Assembly (NCBI GenBank): GCA_013373385.1 | Contig: JABXHX010000034.1 | Coordinates: 1-55,004, forward strand | Direction: 5' to 3' | DNA: 55,004 nt | Origin: Flavobacteriaceae bacterium | GTDB taxonomy: Bacteria; Bacteroidota; Bacteroidia; Flavobacteriales; Flavobacteriaceae | Translations under genes and position numbers: made by a program | The notes under the pieces: model-generated | Told to the model about the DNA's origin: nothing | What the model saw: only the letters and a program-made list of their open reading frames with translations | Databases searched by the model: none | Part shown: one piece after another, positions 18,546 through 28,154 of the stretch | How the letters are laid out: every line of letters starts with the position of its first letter | How positions within the stretch are numbered: position 1 is the first letter of the stretch

Positions 18546-18697
18546 GTAATTTTATTATTAGTTTTTAACTTTTGATAAAATAAAGATTCATTTAATATAG
18601 TACCACTAACAACTGTAATATCACCGACTTTTGCTCAAGCTCGGTTAAGTATTCTTTGATTGATTTAGAATCTTAAAAACTTCCCTTAACGATTCCC

Positions 18698-19144
18698 CTA
18701 CTTAATTATTTTCCCTTCAGATGTTTTTGAAACAATCCACCATTTACCATCATCAAGTTTCAATAAATTAATATGGTCTGTCCAAACAACCAATCCTTCT
18801 AAAGTTATTTTTGCTAAGCAATATGCAGAGTTATTAAACACTTTTGTTTCTAGTATTTTAGAACTGATTTTTAATTTAGACCAATTAGAGTTAAAAAATT
18901 TAAACATGCCTTCTCTATCTACTTGAAAAAAGGTATTACCACGCCAAGGATCGGACCAACTTAGGTGGAAATTTTTATGAAAGACTTTTTTAAGTATCTC
19001 TGGGTTACCTGCTTTATATCCATCGAAGTAGGTTTGCACAGTTAGGGTTACCTGTTTTTCAGCATTAGCGTTTTGAGCTTTGGATGTCAAAAAAGAAGCA
19101 CAACAAACAATAATAAATAGGCTTTTTAATTTTTGTTTTATCAT
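18698..19144 (-). CDS. Secreted NTF2-like (lumazine-binding-like) protein
   Basis: 148 aa, signal peptide about 1-23 (ending TSKAQ). The body fits the putative lumazine-binding branch of the NTF2 superfamily: VQTYFDGYKAGNPEILKKVF, HLSWSDPWRG and a C-terminal DGKWWIVSKTSEGKIIK. Ligand unknown. It is preceded, 54 nt before the ATG, by the shared motif TGTCTCTTTTTTACAAT with an upstream TTTAAC box, so it probably belongs to the AraC regulon of this block. Confidence 0.78.
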   Translation of the reverse strand: MIKQKLKSLFIIVCCASFLTSKAQNANAEKQVTLTVQTYFDGYKAGNPEILKKVFHKNFHLSWSDPWRGNTFFQVDREGMFKFFNSNWSKLKISSKILETKVFNNSAYCLAKITLEGLVVWTDHINLLKLDDGKWWIVSKTSEGKIIK

Positions 19145-19198
19145 GTTAATAAAGTTAATAGATTAAAACCGCAAGGTGTGAATATGAAAATTTGAAAA

Positions 19199-19215
19199 AT
19201 TGTAAAAAAGAGACA
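19199..19215 (-). promoter_or_regulatory. Regulon motif, site 1 (NTF2-like gene)
   Basis: Minus-strand TGTCTCTTTTTTACAAT, 54 nt before the ATG at 19144. A GTTTAAC box lies 6 nt upstream of it, and a weak -7-like CACCTTGC lies 20 nt downstream. It shares sequence and position with sites at 34086, 35624 and 36570. Confidence 0.68.
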
Positions 19216-19241
19216 ATACCTGTTAAACTAAGGTTAAATAT

Positions 19242-20408
19242 TTAGGTATTGAAGCTTTCTCTTGTATTTGGAGATATCGCCAATTTACGCCACATTTTTT
19301 CTAATAAACCTTGTTCTAGATACCTTAAGCATACCTTATTAAATAGGTATATAAGTACAGTGAAAAACAACATGAATAGTTGTACTTGCCCGAGAGATAA
19401 AAGGTTGTATTGCCCAAATCCAATAGAAAAAAACAAAATACTTGCTGTTACACTTTGTAGGATATAGGAGGAAAGGGATGCTTTTCCTAAAACCGTTAAT
19501 GGTTTTAAAATACTTTTACCAAAACCATATTGACATGCAAGAACAATTACCGATACCAAAAGTAAAGATGTACTGAATTGATCTATATACATAAGTAATC
19601 TATACCCTAAAGTTTCTTTGAATGTATTGGAAACAATACTAAAACCTAAAACCACTATTGCTATTTTATATACTATTGTAAATGATAAAATCTTCTTGTA
19701 TAAACGCTTATTGGTAAAGTTTGATAAAAATTTAGTTTTTGTGGCATACAAACCAAAAACATAACAAGCCATAACTGGAGGGAAGTAAAAATTCCTTACC
19801 CAAGGCATTTGTCTAATTGACAAATAGTATCTTATTCTAAACCAACACTGCTCCAGAAAACCACCCTCTTGAAACAATAGTATTTTTTCATCTAAACCTA
19901 TTTTCAGATTGCTTGTGTAACTTCCTCTTGATACCCAACCATGATGCTGTAGTATCATTAAAACAAAGGAATAAAGTGCTATGGCTACGCCTAAAAATAA
20001 GAAAAACGATTGTTTTTTTACAAACCTCAGGAGTATGGTTCCTATTAAACCAAATAGGGCATAATCTAATAAAATATCACCGTGAAAAAGTAACACAATA
20101 TGTAATAAACCAATAAGAGCTAACACTAAATTACGTCTTAGTAAAAAACTGAAGTTTCGCCATTTATTCCATTGCATTCCCATGCCTAAACCAAACAAAA
20201 AAGCAAAAATGGTGGCTGTTCTTCCTCCAATAATATCATCCTTAATAAAATTCAACACATTTGAATACCAATATAAACTAGGAGCAAAAACTTCTGATAA
20301 TTTTTCTGCTGGATATGCAAAATAAACTATGTTTACCATGAAAATACCACAAATGGCAAATCCACGAATGGCATCTAGCTCAAAAAATCTTTTGTATGAT
20401 TTTTTCAT
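19242..20408 (-). CDS. DUF418-type multi-spanning membrane protein
   Basis: 388 aa with about nine to ten hydrophobic helices. The N-terminus RFFELDAIRGFAICGIFMVNI matches the DUF418/YeiB family opening (LDxLRGxAxxGI), and the region around TVLGKASLSSYILQSV matches its C-terminal signature. It resembles acyltransferase-type membrane proteins, but the family's activity is unsettled. The gene stands alone between two NTF2/peptidase units, with a variant of the regulon motif 120 nt upstream. Confidence 0.86.
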   Translation of the reverse strand: MKKSYKRFFELDAIRGFAICGIFMVNIVYFAYPAEKLSEVFAPSLYWYSNVLNFIKDDIIGGRTATIFAFLFGLGMGMQWNKWRNFSFLLRRNLVLALIGLLHIVLLFHGDILLDYALFGLIGTILLRFVKKQSFFLFLGVAIALYSFVLMILQHHGWVSRGSYTSNLKIGLDEKILLFQEGGFLEQCWFRIRYYLSIRQMPWVRNFYFPPVMACYVFGLYATKTKFLSNFTNKRLYKKILSFTIVYKIAIVVLGFSIVSNTFKETLGYRLLMYIDQFSTSLLLVSVIVLACQYGFGKSILKPLTVLGKASLSSYILQSVTASILFFSIGFGQYNLLSLGQVQLFMLFFTVLIYLFNKVCLRYLEQGLLEKMWRKLAISPNTRESFNT

Positions 20409-20528
20409 TTTTTATAATGCATTAAATTCATAAAGGTTTCTATTAACTTTTTTTGAGTATAAGCTTTGCAAGCATTGATAAATGCTTCATGAGCTATATT
20501 GCAAGATGCAAATTAGTTGTTTCAAAAA

Positions 20529-20545
20529 ATTGTAAAAAACAGACA
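20529..20545 (-). promoter_or_regulatory. Regulon motif, site 2 (DUF418 gene; weaker)
   Basis: Minus-strand TGTCTGTTTTTTACAAT, one base off site 1. It lies 120 nt before the DUF418 start, further than the 51-54 nt seen at other sites. A CATCTTGC sequence, like that of site 1, lies 20 nt downstream, so the spacing to the presumed -7 is kept. Confidence 0.5.
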
Positions 20546-20614
20546 GTTAAAAGTATCCTTCTATAGCTGTTAGGTTTGAATGTGTTTGAGATTAGTTATA
20601 TGATAAAATATATT

Positions 20615-22120
20615 CTATAAACCAACTCCAAGAATTCCATTTAAAATGTTCTGGTCTTGTTCAGTTGCACTTTCTTTTTTTGTAATCGTTAAAGTTTTCT
20701 CTTTAACTTTAGCTTGTAATGCAATTTGGTTTAAATATTTTTCGAGAGGAATTTTATTAGAGCCATTCACATAAGTGTCAAAAAAAACTGATTGATTCTT
20801 GCCGGTTAGTTCAGTTAGTTTATCTCTAATTTCTTTTAGAGTATAATTAGCATTTGTACCACCATATTTTTGGTATAAAAACCGCATTAAATCATCTAGA
20901 CTTTTTTCGTTTTCGGTATTATTGCGTATTAAAATATCTTGTGCCATACCCACAAACATACCTCCAGCATAAATTAACCCCCAATGATCATGTTTTTCTT
21001 CACCATTAGTCATTGATAATTTACCCACACCTTCGTCTCCAACATATTTTTCATAGAAAAAGCTACTTAAAAAATTAAGACTTGATTCATCATTAAGATA
21101 ATTAACATTTCGAAGTGCCTTTAAGGTATAGTAGTTAGTAAAGCCTTCTTTAAGCCACTCTGTCTCATCATTTACTGGGCTAAAAGATTTACCATTCCAA
21201 AGATGAAAAAACTCATGTGCAAAAATAAATCTAGAAATGGTTTCTGATAGTTGTCCACCATTCTTTCCTATCAAAACACTAATATGATTTCCTATAGCTT
21301 CTCCATCTGTATTTTCACTAGAACTCATCACTACAATAGATTTATTAAATGGATTATCTTTTGGTGGTTTTGGCAAACCTCCCATGAGTTTGATATAATA
21401 ATCTAAAACACCTTCTGCTAAACTTTGAAACTCTTGCTTCTTACTTATAACGCCTTCATCACCTAATGCAAAAATTAATTCAAAATCGTCTCTTTTTATA
21501 GTAATTTCTTCATGTATTCCTGCAAAAACCATGGCATTTGCCAAATTTGAGAATGTATCTACCTGAAACGTATACACATGGTTATTCTTTTTATGCCAAG
21601 GCGTTGTAACTTGCCATTTTTTTGGCAGGTTAAAATCAATAGTAATGTTTTGCCACTCATCACCATTAAATATTAGTAATGCCCTTGTGGTATAAAACAC
21701 TCCTAAATTGGTTGCGTAAGCGGCTCCGTCAATACCACCACTCCATTTATAATTCTCGTGGTCTAAATGTACACTATAAGATAGCTTAATCTTTTGATTA
21801 CTTTGTAAATGGATTTTCCATTGTGCATCAGTAAGTTTGTCAACAGTCAATAGTTTACCTTTTTGATCTGTTACTTTTAAATTATGTACAAATGTAGCCC
21901 ATCTGTTTTCTAATTGATTAGCTCCTAAACCCATATACAACAAACTATCCTTTGGTACAAAAGCTACTTCTACATTTGCAATTTTAGGATTAGAATCACT
22001 TATGGTTATTGTATACGATATTTCATCAACTTGTTCTTTGCCTTTTGGTTTATCAGAACAGCCATAAACCATAACTATCAGTAACATTAATAGTAATTGG
22101 TATATTCTATTTGTATTCAT
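20615..22120 (-). CDS. M61-like (glycyl aminopeptidase family) lipoprotein peptidase
   Basis: 501 aa. Lipoprotein signal peptide with lipobox VYGC (C21). A beta-sandwich N-terminal domain (about 35-205) precedes a gluzincin catalytic domain with HEFFH at 302-306 followed by LWNGKSFSP, and the third zinc ligand E325 in WLKEGFTNYY, as in M61 peptidases. The C-terminal PDZ domain common in the family seems to be missing; the protein ends shortly after the helical domain. It probably cleaves peptides at the cell envelope. It lies in the exported-hydrolase block, downstream of a remnant gene. Confidence 0.88.
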   Translation of the reverse strand: MNTNRIYQLLLMLLIVMVYGCSDKPKGKEQVDEISYTITISDSNPKIANVEVAFVPKDSLLYMGLGANQLENRWATFVHNLKVTDQKGKLLTVDKLTDAQWKIHLQSNQKIKLSYSVHLDHENYKWSGGIDGAAYATNLGVFYTTRALLIFNGDEWQNITIDFNLPKKWQVTTPWHKKNNHVYTFQVDTFSNLANAMVFAGIHEEITIKRDDFELIFALGDEGVISKKQEFQSLAEGVLDYYIKLMGGLPKPPKDNPFNKSIVVMSSSENTDGEAIGNHISVLIGKNGGQLSETISRFIFAHEFFHLWNGKSFSPVNDETEWLKEGFTNYYTLKALRNVNYLNDESSLNFLSSFFYEKYVGDEGVGKLSMTNGEEKHDHWGLIYAGGMFVGMAQDILIRNNTENEKSLDDLMRFLYQKYGGTNANYTLKEIRDKLTELTGKNQSVFFDTYVNGSNKIPLEKYLNQIALQAKVKEKTLTITKKESATEQDQNILNGILGVGL

Positions 22121-22158
22121 GGTGTATTTATTTTTCTATTTTAAAATCAAGTTTTGCA

Positions 22159-22362
22159 TTAATTGCTAATGTTATATTTTCTGCTACTCAATGCTTCTTT
22201 AAATAAATCATAAGAGCAGTATTCAACTTTTAACATCTTTGGTTTGTTAAAATGAGCTGTATTTTTATGAGTTTTTTCAGGAGGTGTTCTCGTATCTTGG
22301 CTACCATAAATTAAAAAAATGAGAATATTACTTTTAAAATCTTCATGAAACTTATTTACCGA
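22159..22362 (-). pseudogene. C-terminal remnant of an alpha/beta hydrolase
   Basis: A 67-codon open stretch without a start codon, preceded in frame by a stop (22363-22365). It reads KFHEDFKSNILIFLIYGSQD, then TRTPPEK..., PKMLKVEYCSYDLFKEAL and ends NISN. The piece IYGSQDTRTPPE is the acid-loop strand of alpha/beta hydrolases such as prolyl aminopeptidase-type enzymes. The nucleophile part is absent. It fills most of the 262-nt gap between the NTF2-like and M61 genes. Confidence 0.6.
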
Positions 22363-22382
22363 TTACTTTTTTTAATGATAGT

Positions 22383-22826
22383 TTAATCCCAAACGAATTT
22401 CCATGAGCCATCATCTTGACGTTTCCAAACGGAGTGGAACACGCCTTTGCTCTCTACATTATTCCCAGTAGAATCTTGATAGGTAAATGTATAGTAACCG
22501 TAAGTATAGCCTAAATCTCCAGATGTTGATACCTCTACATAATCTGGTTTCCAAGCCAAACCTTTTGATACTTGTAGTTTCATAAATTTAGTAATAGCTT
22601 CTTTACCTTTTATAAGTTGGTTACCTCGCATTAAAACAGCCTCATCTGCTGCATAGGCTACAAAGGCTTTGTTTATGCCTTGTTTTTTTGCCATTTTTGC
22701 AAAAGCCGCTTCAGTATCAACAATTTCTTGTTTCCATTTCGTGATTAATACTTCTTCTTGGTTGGCATCTTTACAACTAAAAACTAAAGCAAGTAGTATT
22801 ATGGCAATGTGAAAATATTTTTTCAT
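22383..22826 (-). CDS. DUF4440/SnoaL-like lipoprotein
   Basis: 147 aa. Lipoprotein signal peptide with lipobox VFSC (C18). The body is NTF2-like: helix with DTEAAFAKMAKKQGINKAFVAYAADEAV, then GKEAITKFMK, GYTYGYYTFTYQD and the closing strand DGSWKFVWD. In Bacteroidota such DUF4440 lipoproteins are common and of unknown function. It follows the serine hydrolase gene by 65 nt and may be co-transcribed with it. Confidence 0.8.
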   Translation of the reverse strand: MKKYFHIAIILLALVFSCKDANQEEVLITKWKQEIVDTEAAFAKMAKKQGINKAFVAYAADEAVLMRGNQLIKGKEAITKFMKLQVSKGLAWKPDYVEVSTSGDLGYTYGYYTFTYQDSTGNNVESKGVFHSVWKRQDDGSWKFVWD

Positions 22827-22891
22827 GGTTTAAATTTTAATCCTTTTTTAATTTTCTAAACTTTTTAAATCAAATGATACATTATTAATCA

Positions 22892-24568
22892 TTACAGTTT
22901 AACAAAAGCGTCTATTTCTTTATCTCTAACAAGAGTTTTAGCACCTGTTATCTTATTTTCACTATTTCTAATAAAATGAATTTGAAAGTAACGTTCTCCA
23001 CTAACAAAAAAGATATCCTTTTCCAAAAACAAAAGTTGTATTTTATTTTTACTTGAAAACTCCAAAAGCAACCCTTTATCATTCGCACTAATCTTTGCTA
23101 TAATGTCTTCTTCTTTTTTAGTTTTTCTATTACTCAAGTATTTACCATTGTACTGTTCTAGTGTTTTTTCATCAATGACTTTAGCCGTATTACCGTCTCT
23201 TTCAGATGCTTTAATCTTTTTGGCTTGACTTTGAGCTACACCATCTTGCATAAATACAAATCCAGTAATTGCATCATTATTTTTAGTGAATTTTAATTCA
23301 ATGTTTGGACTGGAAAAATGATGGTATAAAGTATCGTTAATAGGAATAAATCTCAAATCATCATTTACCCATATATCTTGGGCGAACCCTTTTTTAAATT
23401 CAATTTGCTGTCCCTTACTTTCTCCAGATGTAAATTCATAATCCCCTATAATATTTTTCAATTGCTCTGTAGTTAAGGATTTAGGCATTATAGGGGTTTT
23501 ATTTACTAGGATTTCACCAAACAATTTAGAGACATAACCCGCGCCAAATTCATAATTTGCTAATACAATTAATGTCATGTCCTGATTAGGGTAATATTGC
23601 ATATAAGAATTAAATCCAGGAAACAGTCCATCATGTCCATAAGATTCTATATTGCTATAATTATATTTTTTAAGCCCATAACCGTAAGAGTTAGAGCCTG
23701 AAGGATTCATTATTTTTAAGCTATTTGGCTGAATTAGATTTTCACTAAATAATGCTCTTGAGAATTTAAATAAATCTTTTGCGGTACCATAATTTGCTCC
23801 CGCTGGGTTTCCTTTAACATGTAACATGGGCTTACTGTTTATTAATTCCCCATTAGGTGTAGGCTCGTAGTTATCAATTTGTGTGTAGCCTGAAGCTAAA
23901 TTACTTGCTGATTTGTCAAGTTCATAAAAACCAGTATTAGACATGTTTAGTTGATTAAAAACTTCCTGCTGAATAAAATCAAAATATGATGTATTAGTAA
24001 CAGCTTCAATCACTCTTCCCAATAAAATGTAGCCGACATTAGAATAATTGAATTCCCCTGAATCAAAATCCAAGGGTTCATTTTCATAATGTTCATTAAA
24101 ATCTTTAACTAATTTGTAATTTGTGACATCAGTACTTCTTTTTATATCTCTCATGATTCCTGATGTATGTGTGAGTAACTGATGAATTGTTATTGACTTG
24201 GCCACATCCTTTTTTGGATAATCTGGAATTATATCTGCAATTGTGTTTTCGTATTTTAATTTTCCTTGTTCAACTAATTTTATGATACCAATAGCTGTAA
24301 AAATTTTTGTGATAGATCCTAAATTAAATTTAGTATCAATTGTATTAGAAATATTCCGTTCTTTACTTGCATTACCATAGGCCACATTATATAAAATATT
24401 ATCTCCTTTTGCCAATAATACAACACCATTGAAATAGCCTAAATCTGAATAAACATCTACTGTAGCCTTAAAGAGTCTTACGGCATCATCATTACTATTC
24501 TGCCCTAAAAAAGATTGAAAGGTCAAAAGAAAAAGAACAATTATTTTAGAAGATTTGTTATATCGCAT
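22892..24568 (-). CDS. Secreted serine hydrolase (beta-lactamase family)
   Basis: 558 aa with a signal peptide (about 1-22, ending FLGQ). Catalytic motifs: S85-I-T-K88 in NLGSITKIFTAIG, Y175-S-N177 in FNYSNVGYILLGR, and GHDGLFPGF near residue 305 as the third motif. The C-terminal 200 residues (about 350-558) form a lipocalin-like beta domain often attached to these enzymes. Substrate unknown. It is one of five such enzymes within 23 kb and differs from the others in its C-terminal part. Confidence 0.88.
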   Translation of the reverse strand: MRYNKSSKIIVLFLLTFQSFLGQNSNDDAVRLFKATVDVYSDLGYFNGVVLLAKGDNILYNVAYGNASKERNISNTIDTKFNLGSITKIFTAIGIIKLVEQGKLKYENTIADIIPDYPKKDVAKSITIHQLLTHTSGIMRDIKRSTDVTNYKLVKDFNEHYENEPLDFDSGEFNYSNVGYILLGRVIEAVTNTSYFDFIQQEVFNQLNMSNTGFYELDKSASNLASGYTQIDNYEPTPNGELINSKPMLHVKGNPAGANYGTAKDLFKFSRALFSENLIQPNSLKIMNPSGSNSYGYGLKKYNYSNIESYGHDGLFPGFNSYMQYYPNQDMTLIVLANYEFGAGYVSKLFGEILVNKTPIMPKSLTTEQLKNIIGDYEFTSGESKGQQIEFKKGFAQDIWVNDDLRFIPINDTLYHHFSSPNIELKFTKNNDAITGFVFMQDGVAQSQAKKIKASERDGNTAKVIDEKTLEQYNGKYLSNRKTKKEEDIIAKISANDKGLLLEFSSKNKIQLLFLEKDIFFVSGERYFQIHFIRNSENKITGAKTLVRDKEIDAFVKL

Positions 24569-24572
24569 TTAT

Positions 24573-24736
24573 TTAATGATTTGGATTCCATTGTGGTTTA
24601 ATTTCATTGCCTTGTGCATCATAGTTTTTTACACTTTGTAGCTCTACATTGTTTTTATATTCATATACAAAACGTGCGATATCAAAATAGTTGCTAGAAA
24701 TTAAATGTTTACCATCAGAAGTGATGACACTTTGAC
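24573..24736 (-). pseudogene. C-terminal remnant of a paralogue of the repeat protein at 31384-32562
   Basis: An open stretch of 54 codons with no start, preceded by an in-frame stop at 24737-24739. It ends VELQSVKNYDAQGNEIKPQW. The last part aligns with the end of the protein at 31384-32562 (YKNNVELQSVKNYDAQGNEI against YDKNEQLIETKNFDHQGNEV, about half identical), so it looks like the tail of a lost copy. It fills the gap of about 190 nt between two intact genes. Confidence 0.55.
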
Positions 24737-24757
24737 TTTATTTGCCATATTTTATTT

Positions 24758-25687
24758 TCAATTGATTTCATACTCCCACACATTTATAGACTTCCTTTTG
24801 CGATACATCACAAATTTTGGAATAATGGTTGTTTTTTTTAGGTCTTCTGTAAATCCGTTTTCGAAATCTAAAAAAGAAGAAAAGAGAAGAGGTACATCGT
24901 CCAAATAAGCCACCCAATGTGGCACCCAATGTTTTTGTTGTTGAATTAATGTTTTGCGGTTATTGTTGGTATCTATTAATTCAAATGAGCGTTTGCCCCA
25001 ATAGGCTATTAATAAGTTTCCATTGGTATAATCTATATCTCGAATTGAATTACTATTTAAAGGTATATCACCTTGTAATTCTTCAATTAAATTATTCCAT
25101 TGCTTTATTATTTCTCCTCTCTCATCGGTTAACCAAGCTGTATTTTCTCCGAGAAGAAGCAATTTATTATTCGCAACAGGTCTCATTTTATTTATAGCTG
25201 ATGAAAAGTTGAAATAAATTGTAGGGTTTTTATCTTTCTTGAGGGAATAGATATTTGGGTATTTTGTAAATATTAATTCAGAATCAGATAGCATTTTAAA
25301 TCCACCCACTCCTATATACCATTGATCATCAAACCAAGGCCAAATAACTTTTGGTTTTTCAAAATTGGTAGATGTTTTTAAGATTCTTGATTCAAATCTA
25401 TTTTTACTATTTACAAACTTTCGTTCAATGATATATACATCATTGTCTTTAGTATATAAAAAGAAGTCACTAGCTTCATATTCTGATTTTAAGAATAGTC
25501 GAGGTTTTGATTCTTGATCCCATAACATCACACTAGCATGGTGGGCAATATCTCCTACTGGTGACACATAAGGCCATAGTACACAGCCATTTTTGGTTAC
25601 TATAATGTTGCCGTTGGGGTGTGCATTGATAAGGCTAGTACTAGCAACAATGCAAAAAAAGACAGATATATTTTTTATAATCTTCAC
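24758..25687 (-). CDS. Secreted beta-propeller-like protein of unknown function
   Basis: 309 aa with a signal peptide (about 1-22, ending LINA). I recognise no named family. The sequence alternates short strands with recurrent W/G turns (PHWVAYLDDVPLLF, GNLLIAYWGKRSFELID, NKLLLLGENTAWLTDERG), suggesting a beta-propeller. It lies 8 nt after the S41 peptidase gene and is the last intact gene of the long hydrolase operon. It may bind a substrate or partner of the peptidase, which is inference only. Confidence 0.65.
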   Translation of the reverse strand: MKIIKNISVFFCIVASTSLINAHPNGNIIVTKNGCVLWPYVSPVGDIAHHASVMLWDQESKPRLFLKSEYEASDFFLYTKDNDVYIIERKFVNSKNRFESRILKTSTNFEKPKVIWPWFDDQWYIGVGGFKMLSDSELIFTKYPNIYSLKKDKNPTIYFNFSSAINKMRPVANNKLLLLGENTAWLTDERGEIIKQWNNLIEELQGDIPLNSNSIRDIDYTNGNLLIAYWGKRSFELIDTNNNRKTLIQQQKHWVPHWVAYLDDVPLLFSSFLDFENGFTEDLKKTTIIPKFVMYRKRKSINVWEYEIN

Positions 25688-25695
25688 TTAATAAA

Positions 25696-27180
25696 TCATT
25701 TCTTATTTATGAGCTCTCTTGCTAGATTAAATTCTACATCGTTTCCGTTCAGTTCATCTTCTATGGTTGGTTGTATTTCATAATCTGGAATAAGCCCTCT
25801 GTCTTTATGCGTATAACGTTCTACAGCCATTCTATAAGCAAACATTGGAATAGCCGTAATAATTTTTGTGTTAGGTAAATTAATAGAAGGTGTAAATCCA
25901 GAATTATTTCCATAATACCCTCCGCCACTTTCTTCACCAATAAAAACAGCATCAGTATGGAAATGTAACATTGATAAAAATTCACTAGTTGAAGAGAAAC
26001 ATTTACCATTAATTAACACATATGTTTTCCCTTCAAAAAAAGGTTTTTCAGGTTTTTGAAGCCCTACATTAGAATGATCTATTATATCATAAGTTCCATA
26101 ATTATTTAATTTTATTCCATCTTTAGGCATTTTCAAATCTGGATTGTCAGTATATTTTATACTTTTAAATTCATTATTATTTATGGTTAAAGATTTATAG
26201 TACATAAACTCCTTACTTGTAAAGTAAGAAAATAATAATTTTCCTAAAACATCTTCACCTCCTCCGTTATAGCGCAAGTCTAGTATTAAATTATTCACAT
26301 TATTATCATTTATTTGTTTAAAAGCATCAGATAAATAAATCCATATACGTATACCTGTTGGCTTTAAATCTCTTATATCAAATGAAGCTATTTTTAAATA
26401 CGCATATTTTTTATCATTACTTATATAAAAATCTAACGGACTTTCTTGATCTTTTGTTTTTGAATATCGGTTGGCAACAATGGATTCCTGTCTTGCTTTG
26501 GTTTGTAAGGTTAAAGCTATGGTTTTGGATTTTTCTTTTCCCATAGGTATATATTCTAATTCGTAAATACTTTGCTTACCATAGACACTACTAAAAGCGT
26601 TAGAGAAATTATTAGTTGAAGATAGAGAGCGGTGTTTGTAGGTTTCATTTCTTCCATCAGAACTAGCTAATGATGAATACTCTTGCATAAAATCCTGCAT
26701 TGAATGTCCATTTATAGAATGGATTTTTGCACCTACAAAATCTTTTATTGGTGATTCAGAATAATCTTCTTTTATGTAAAAGGTGTTATCTCTATACGTT
26801 ACTGAAAACGGAAAAAGATTAGCTTCCTTCAATTCTTCTTTGGGTGGTAGAACCCTTAAATGTCCATCTCCAATTTTTGACACTACACGCATAAGAATCT
26901 TTGAAAATTCATGTCCTGTCATATTCTCTAATATCGACTTAGAAGCATTTTCAAATATTGTATTCATCTCTTCTTTAGAATTATACATATATAATCCAGG
27001 GTGCATTTCTTCTAAACTTTCTCTAAACACTTTAAAATCATTTACCAATGCTTGCTTTGTAAAAGTTGTTTCTTTAGTTGTTGATTTTTCTTTCTTACTA
27101 CTATGGTCTTGACAATATATTAATGTAATTGAGCAAAATAATATTACAATTAAGACCTTAATTTTGTTTACTGATTTCAT
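25696..27180 (-). CDS. S41-family secreted peptidase
   Basis: 494 aa, signal peptide about 1-24. An N-terminal helical region (about 40-110) and a PDZ-like part (about 125-165) precede the S41 core. The core has LILDLRYNGGGEDVLGKLL (299-317) and the nucleophile segment KCFSSTSEF (393-401), followed by GEESGGGYYGNNSG. S41 enzymes are serine peptidases related to C-terminal processing proteases. The order propeller - S41 - propeller - serine hydrolase suggests joint handling of one extracellular substrate, but none is identified. Confidence 0.88.
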   Translation of the reverse strand: MKSVNKIKVLIVILFCSITLIYCQDHSSKKEKSTTKETTFTKQALVNDFKVFRESLEEMHPGLYMYNSKEEMNTIFENASKSILENMTGHEFSKILMRVVSKIGDGHLRVLPPKEELKEANLFPFSVTYRDNTFYIKEDYSESPIKDFVGAKIHSINGHSMQDFMQEYSSLASSDGRNETYKHRSLSSTNNFSNAFSSVYGKQSIYELEYIPMGKEKSKTIALTLQTKARQESIVANRYSKTKDQESPLDFYISNDKKYAYLKIASFDIRDLKPTGIRIWIYLSDAFKQINDNNVNNLILDLRYNGGGEDVLGKLLFSYFTSKEFMYYKSLTINNNEFKSIKYTDNPDLKMPKDGIKLNNYGTYDIIDHSNVGLQKPEKPFFEGKTYVLINGKCFSSTSEFLSMLHFHTDAVFIGEESGGGYYGNNSGFTPSINLPNTKIITAIPMFAYRMAVERYTHKDRGLIPDYEIQPTIEDELNGNDVEFNLARELINKK

Positions 27181-27210
27181 TTTTTAATTGATTTTATTTA
27201 ATGATATCTT

Positions 27211-28143
27211 TTATTTCAATTCATTAAGATTAAATTTTGTCACATACAAATCCAAACCACCATCAAACTGTTGCGGATTTGGTGAGTTTCTTGTTGATGT
27301 GAAGAACAAATATTTATAATCCGGTGTTAGCCATGGGCTACCGTCAACTCCCACACTGTTATATTTTCTCCCTAAATTTTTAGCTTTAGTCCATTGTCCA
27401 TCAGTATTAAAACTGATAAAAAGGTCAGTTACTCCAAACCCATTTGGATCATCTTTTCTAGCAAAAATCATAAAAGATTCATCTGGTGCAACCCAAGCAT
27501 CAGATTCTAATAAATTAGAATTGATGGTGTTTGGAAGTTTTATAGCTTCCTCATACTTTCCATTTTTAAACTTTGCCACATAAATATCGTAACTGGATGT
27601 TCTTGATGCTCTTGAAAAATAGAGGTTACCGCTATTGGTCGTTATTGGATAGGCTTCTGGTGCTTTGGAATTTATTACTTCAGGAAGTTTCTCTGGTTTA
27701 GACCATTGATTATCTTTTCTTTTACTTCGCCAAATATCTCCTTCATCTCCTACAAAATAAAGGTACTGCCCCTCTTTTTGAATATGTACGTCTGCACAGT
27801 TATAAAATTGTCCGTCAAATTTTACTTTCTCTGGTTTTGAGAATTTGCCATTTTGAAATTGGCTTTGCATGATATTAGACTGGGACCAATCTGAAGAACT
27901 AATTGTATAATAGAGTGTTTGGGATGGAACATCAAAACTAGTATTGTATTCGATTTGGTTGGTTGAAATTAGTTTGGGTTCCAATTTTACTGCACCTTTT
28001 GAAAAATCTAAACTGCTCAAATATGAAAATAGGAAATCCTTTTTTGAAGCAACAGTATTTGAATTTTGTGAATTCACACTTACTGTGAAAAGTATCAATA
28101 TCACTAAAAAAACTTCTTGCCTGTATTTTAATATTTTATTCAT
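27211..28143 (-). CDS. Secreted PD40 beta-propeller protein
   Basis: 310 aa with a signal peptide (about 1-25, ending VNSQ). At least five PD40/WD40-like blades are visible, each with a (D/E)xxxxxF motif: QYLYFVGDEGDIWRSKR, GNLYFSRASRTSSYDIYVAK, ESFMIFARKDDPNGFGVTDL and DYKYLFFTSTR...DGGLDLYVTK. These repeats resemble TolB and OmpA-associated propellers and usually bind proteins or carbohydrates. It sits 30 nt after the next gene upstream in the operon and 11 nt apart from a serine hydrolase. Confidence 0.83.
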   Translation of the reverse strand: MNKILKYRQEVFLVILILFTVSVNSQNSNTVASKKDFLFSYLSSLDFSKGAVKLEPKLISTNQIEYNTSFDVPSQTLYYTISSSDWSQSNIMQSQFQNGKFSKPEKVKFDGQFYNCADVHIQKEGQYLYFVGDEGDIWRSKRKDNQWSKPEKLPEVINSKAPEAYPITTNSGNLYFSRASRTSSYDIYVAKFKNGKYEEAIKLPNTINSNLLESDAWVAPDESFMIFARKDDPNGFGVTDLFISFNTDGQWTKAKNLGRKYNSVGVDGSPWLTPDYKYLFFTSTRNSPNPQQFDGGLDLYVTKFNLNELK

Positions 28144-28154
28144 AATTTATTTAA

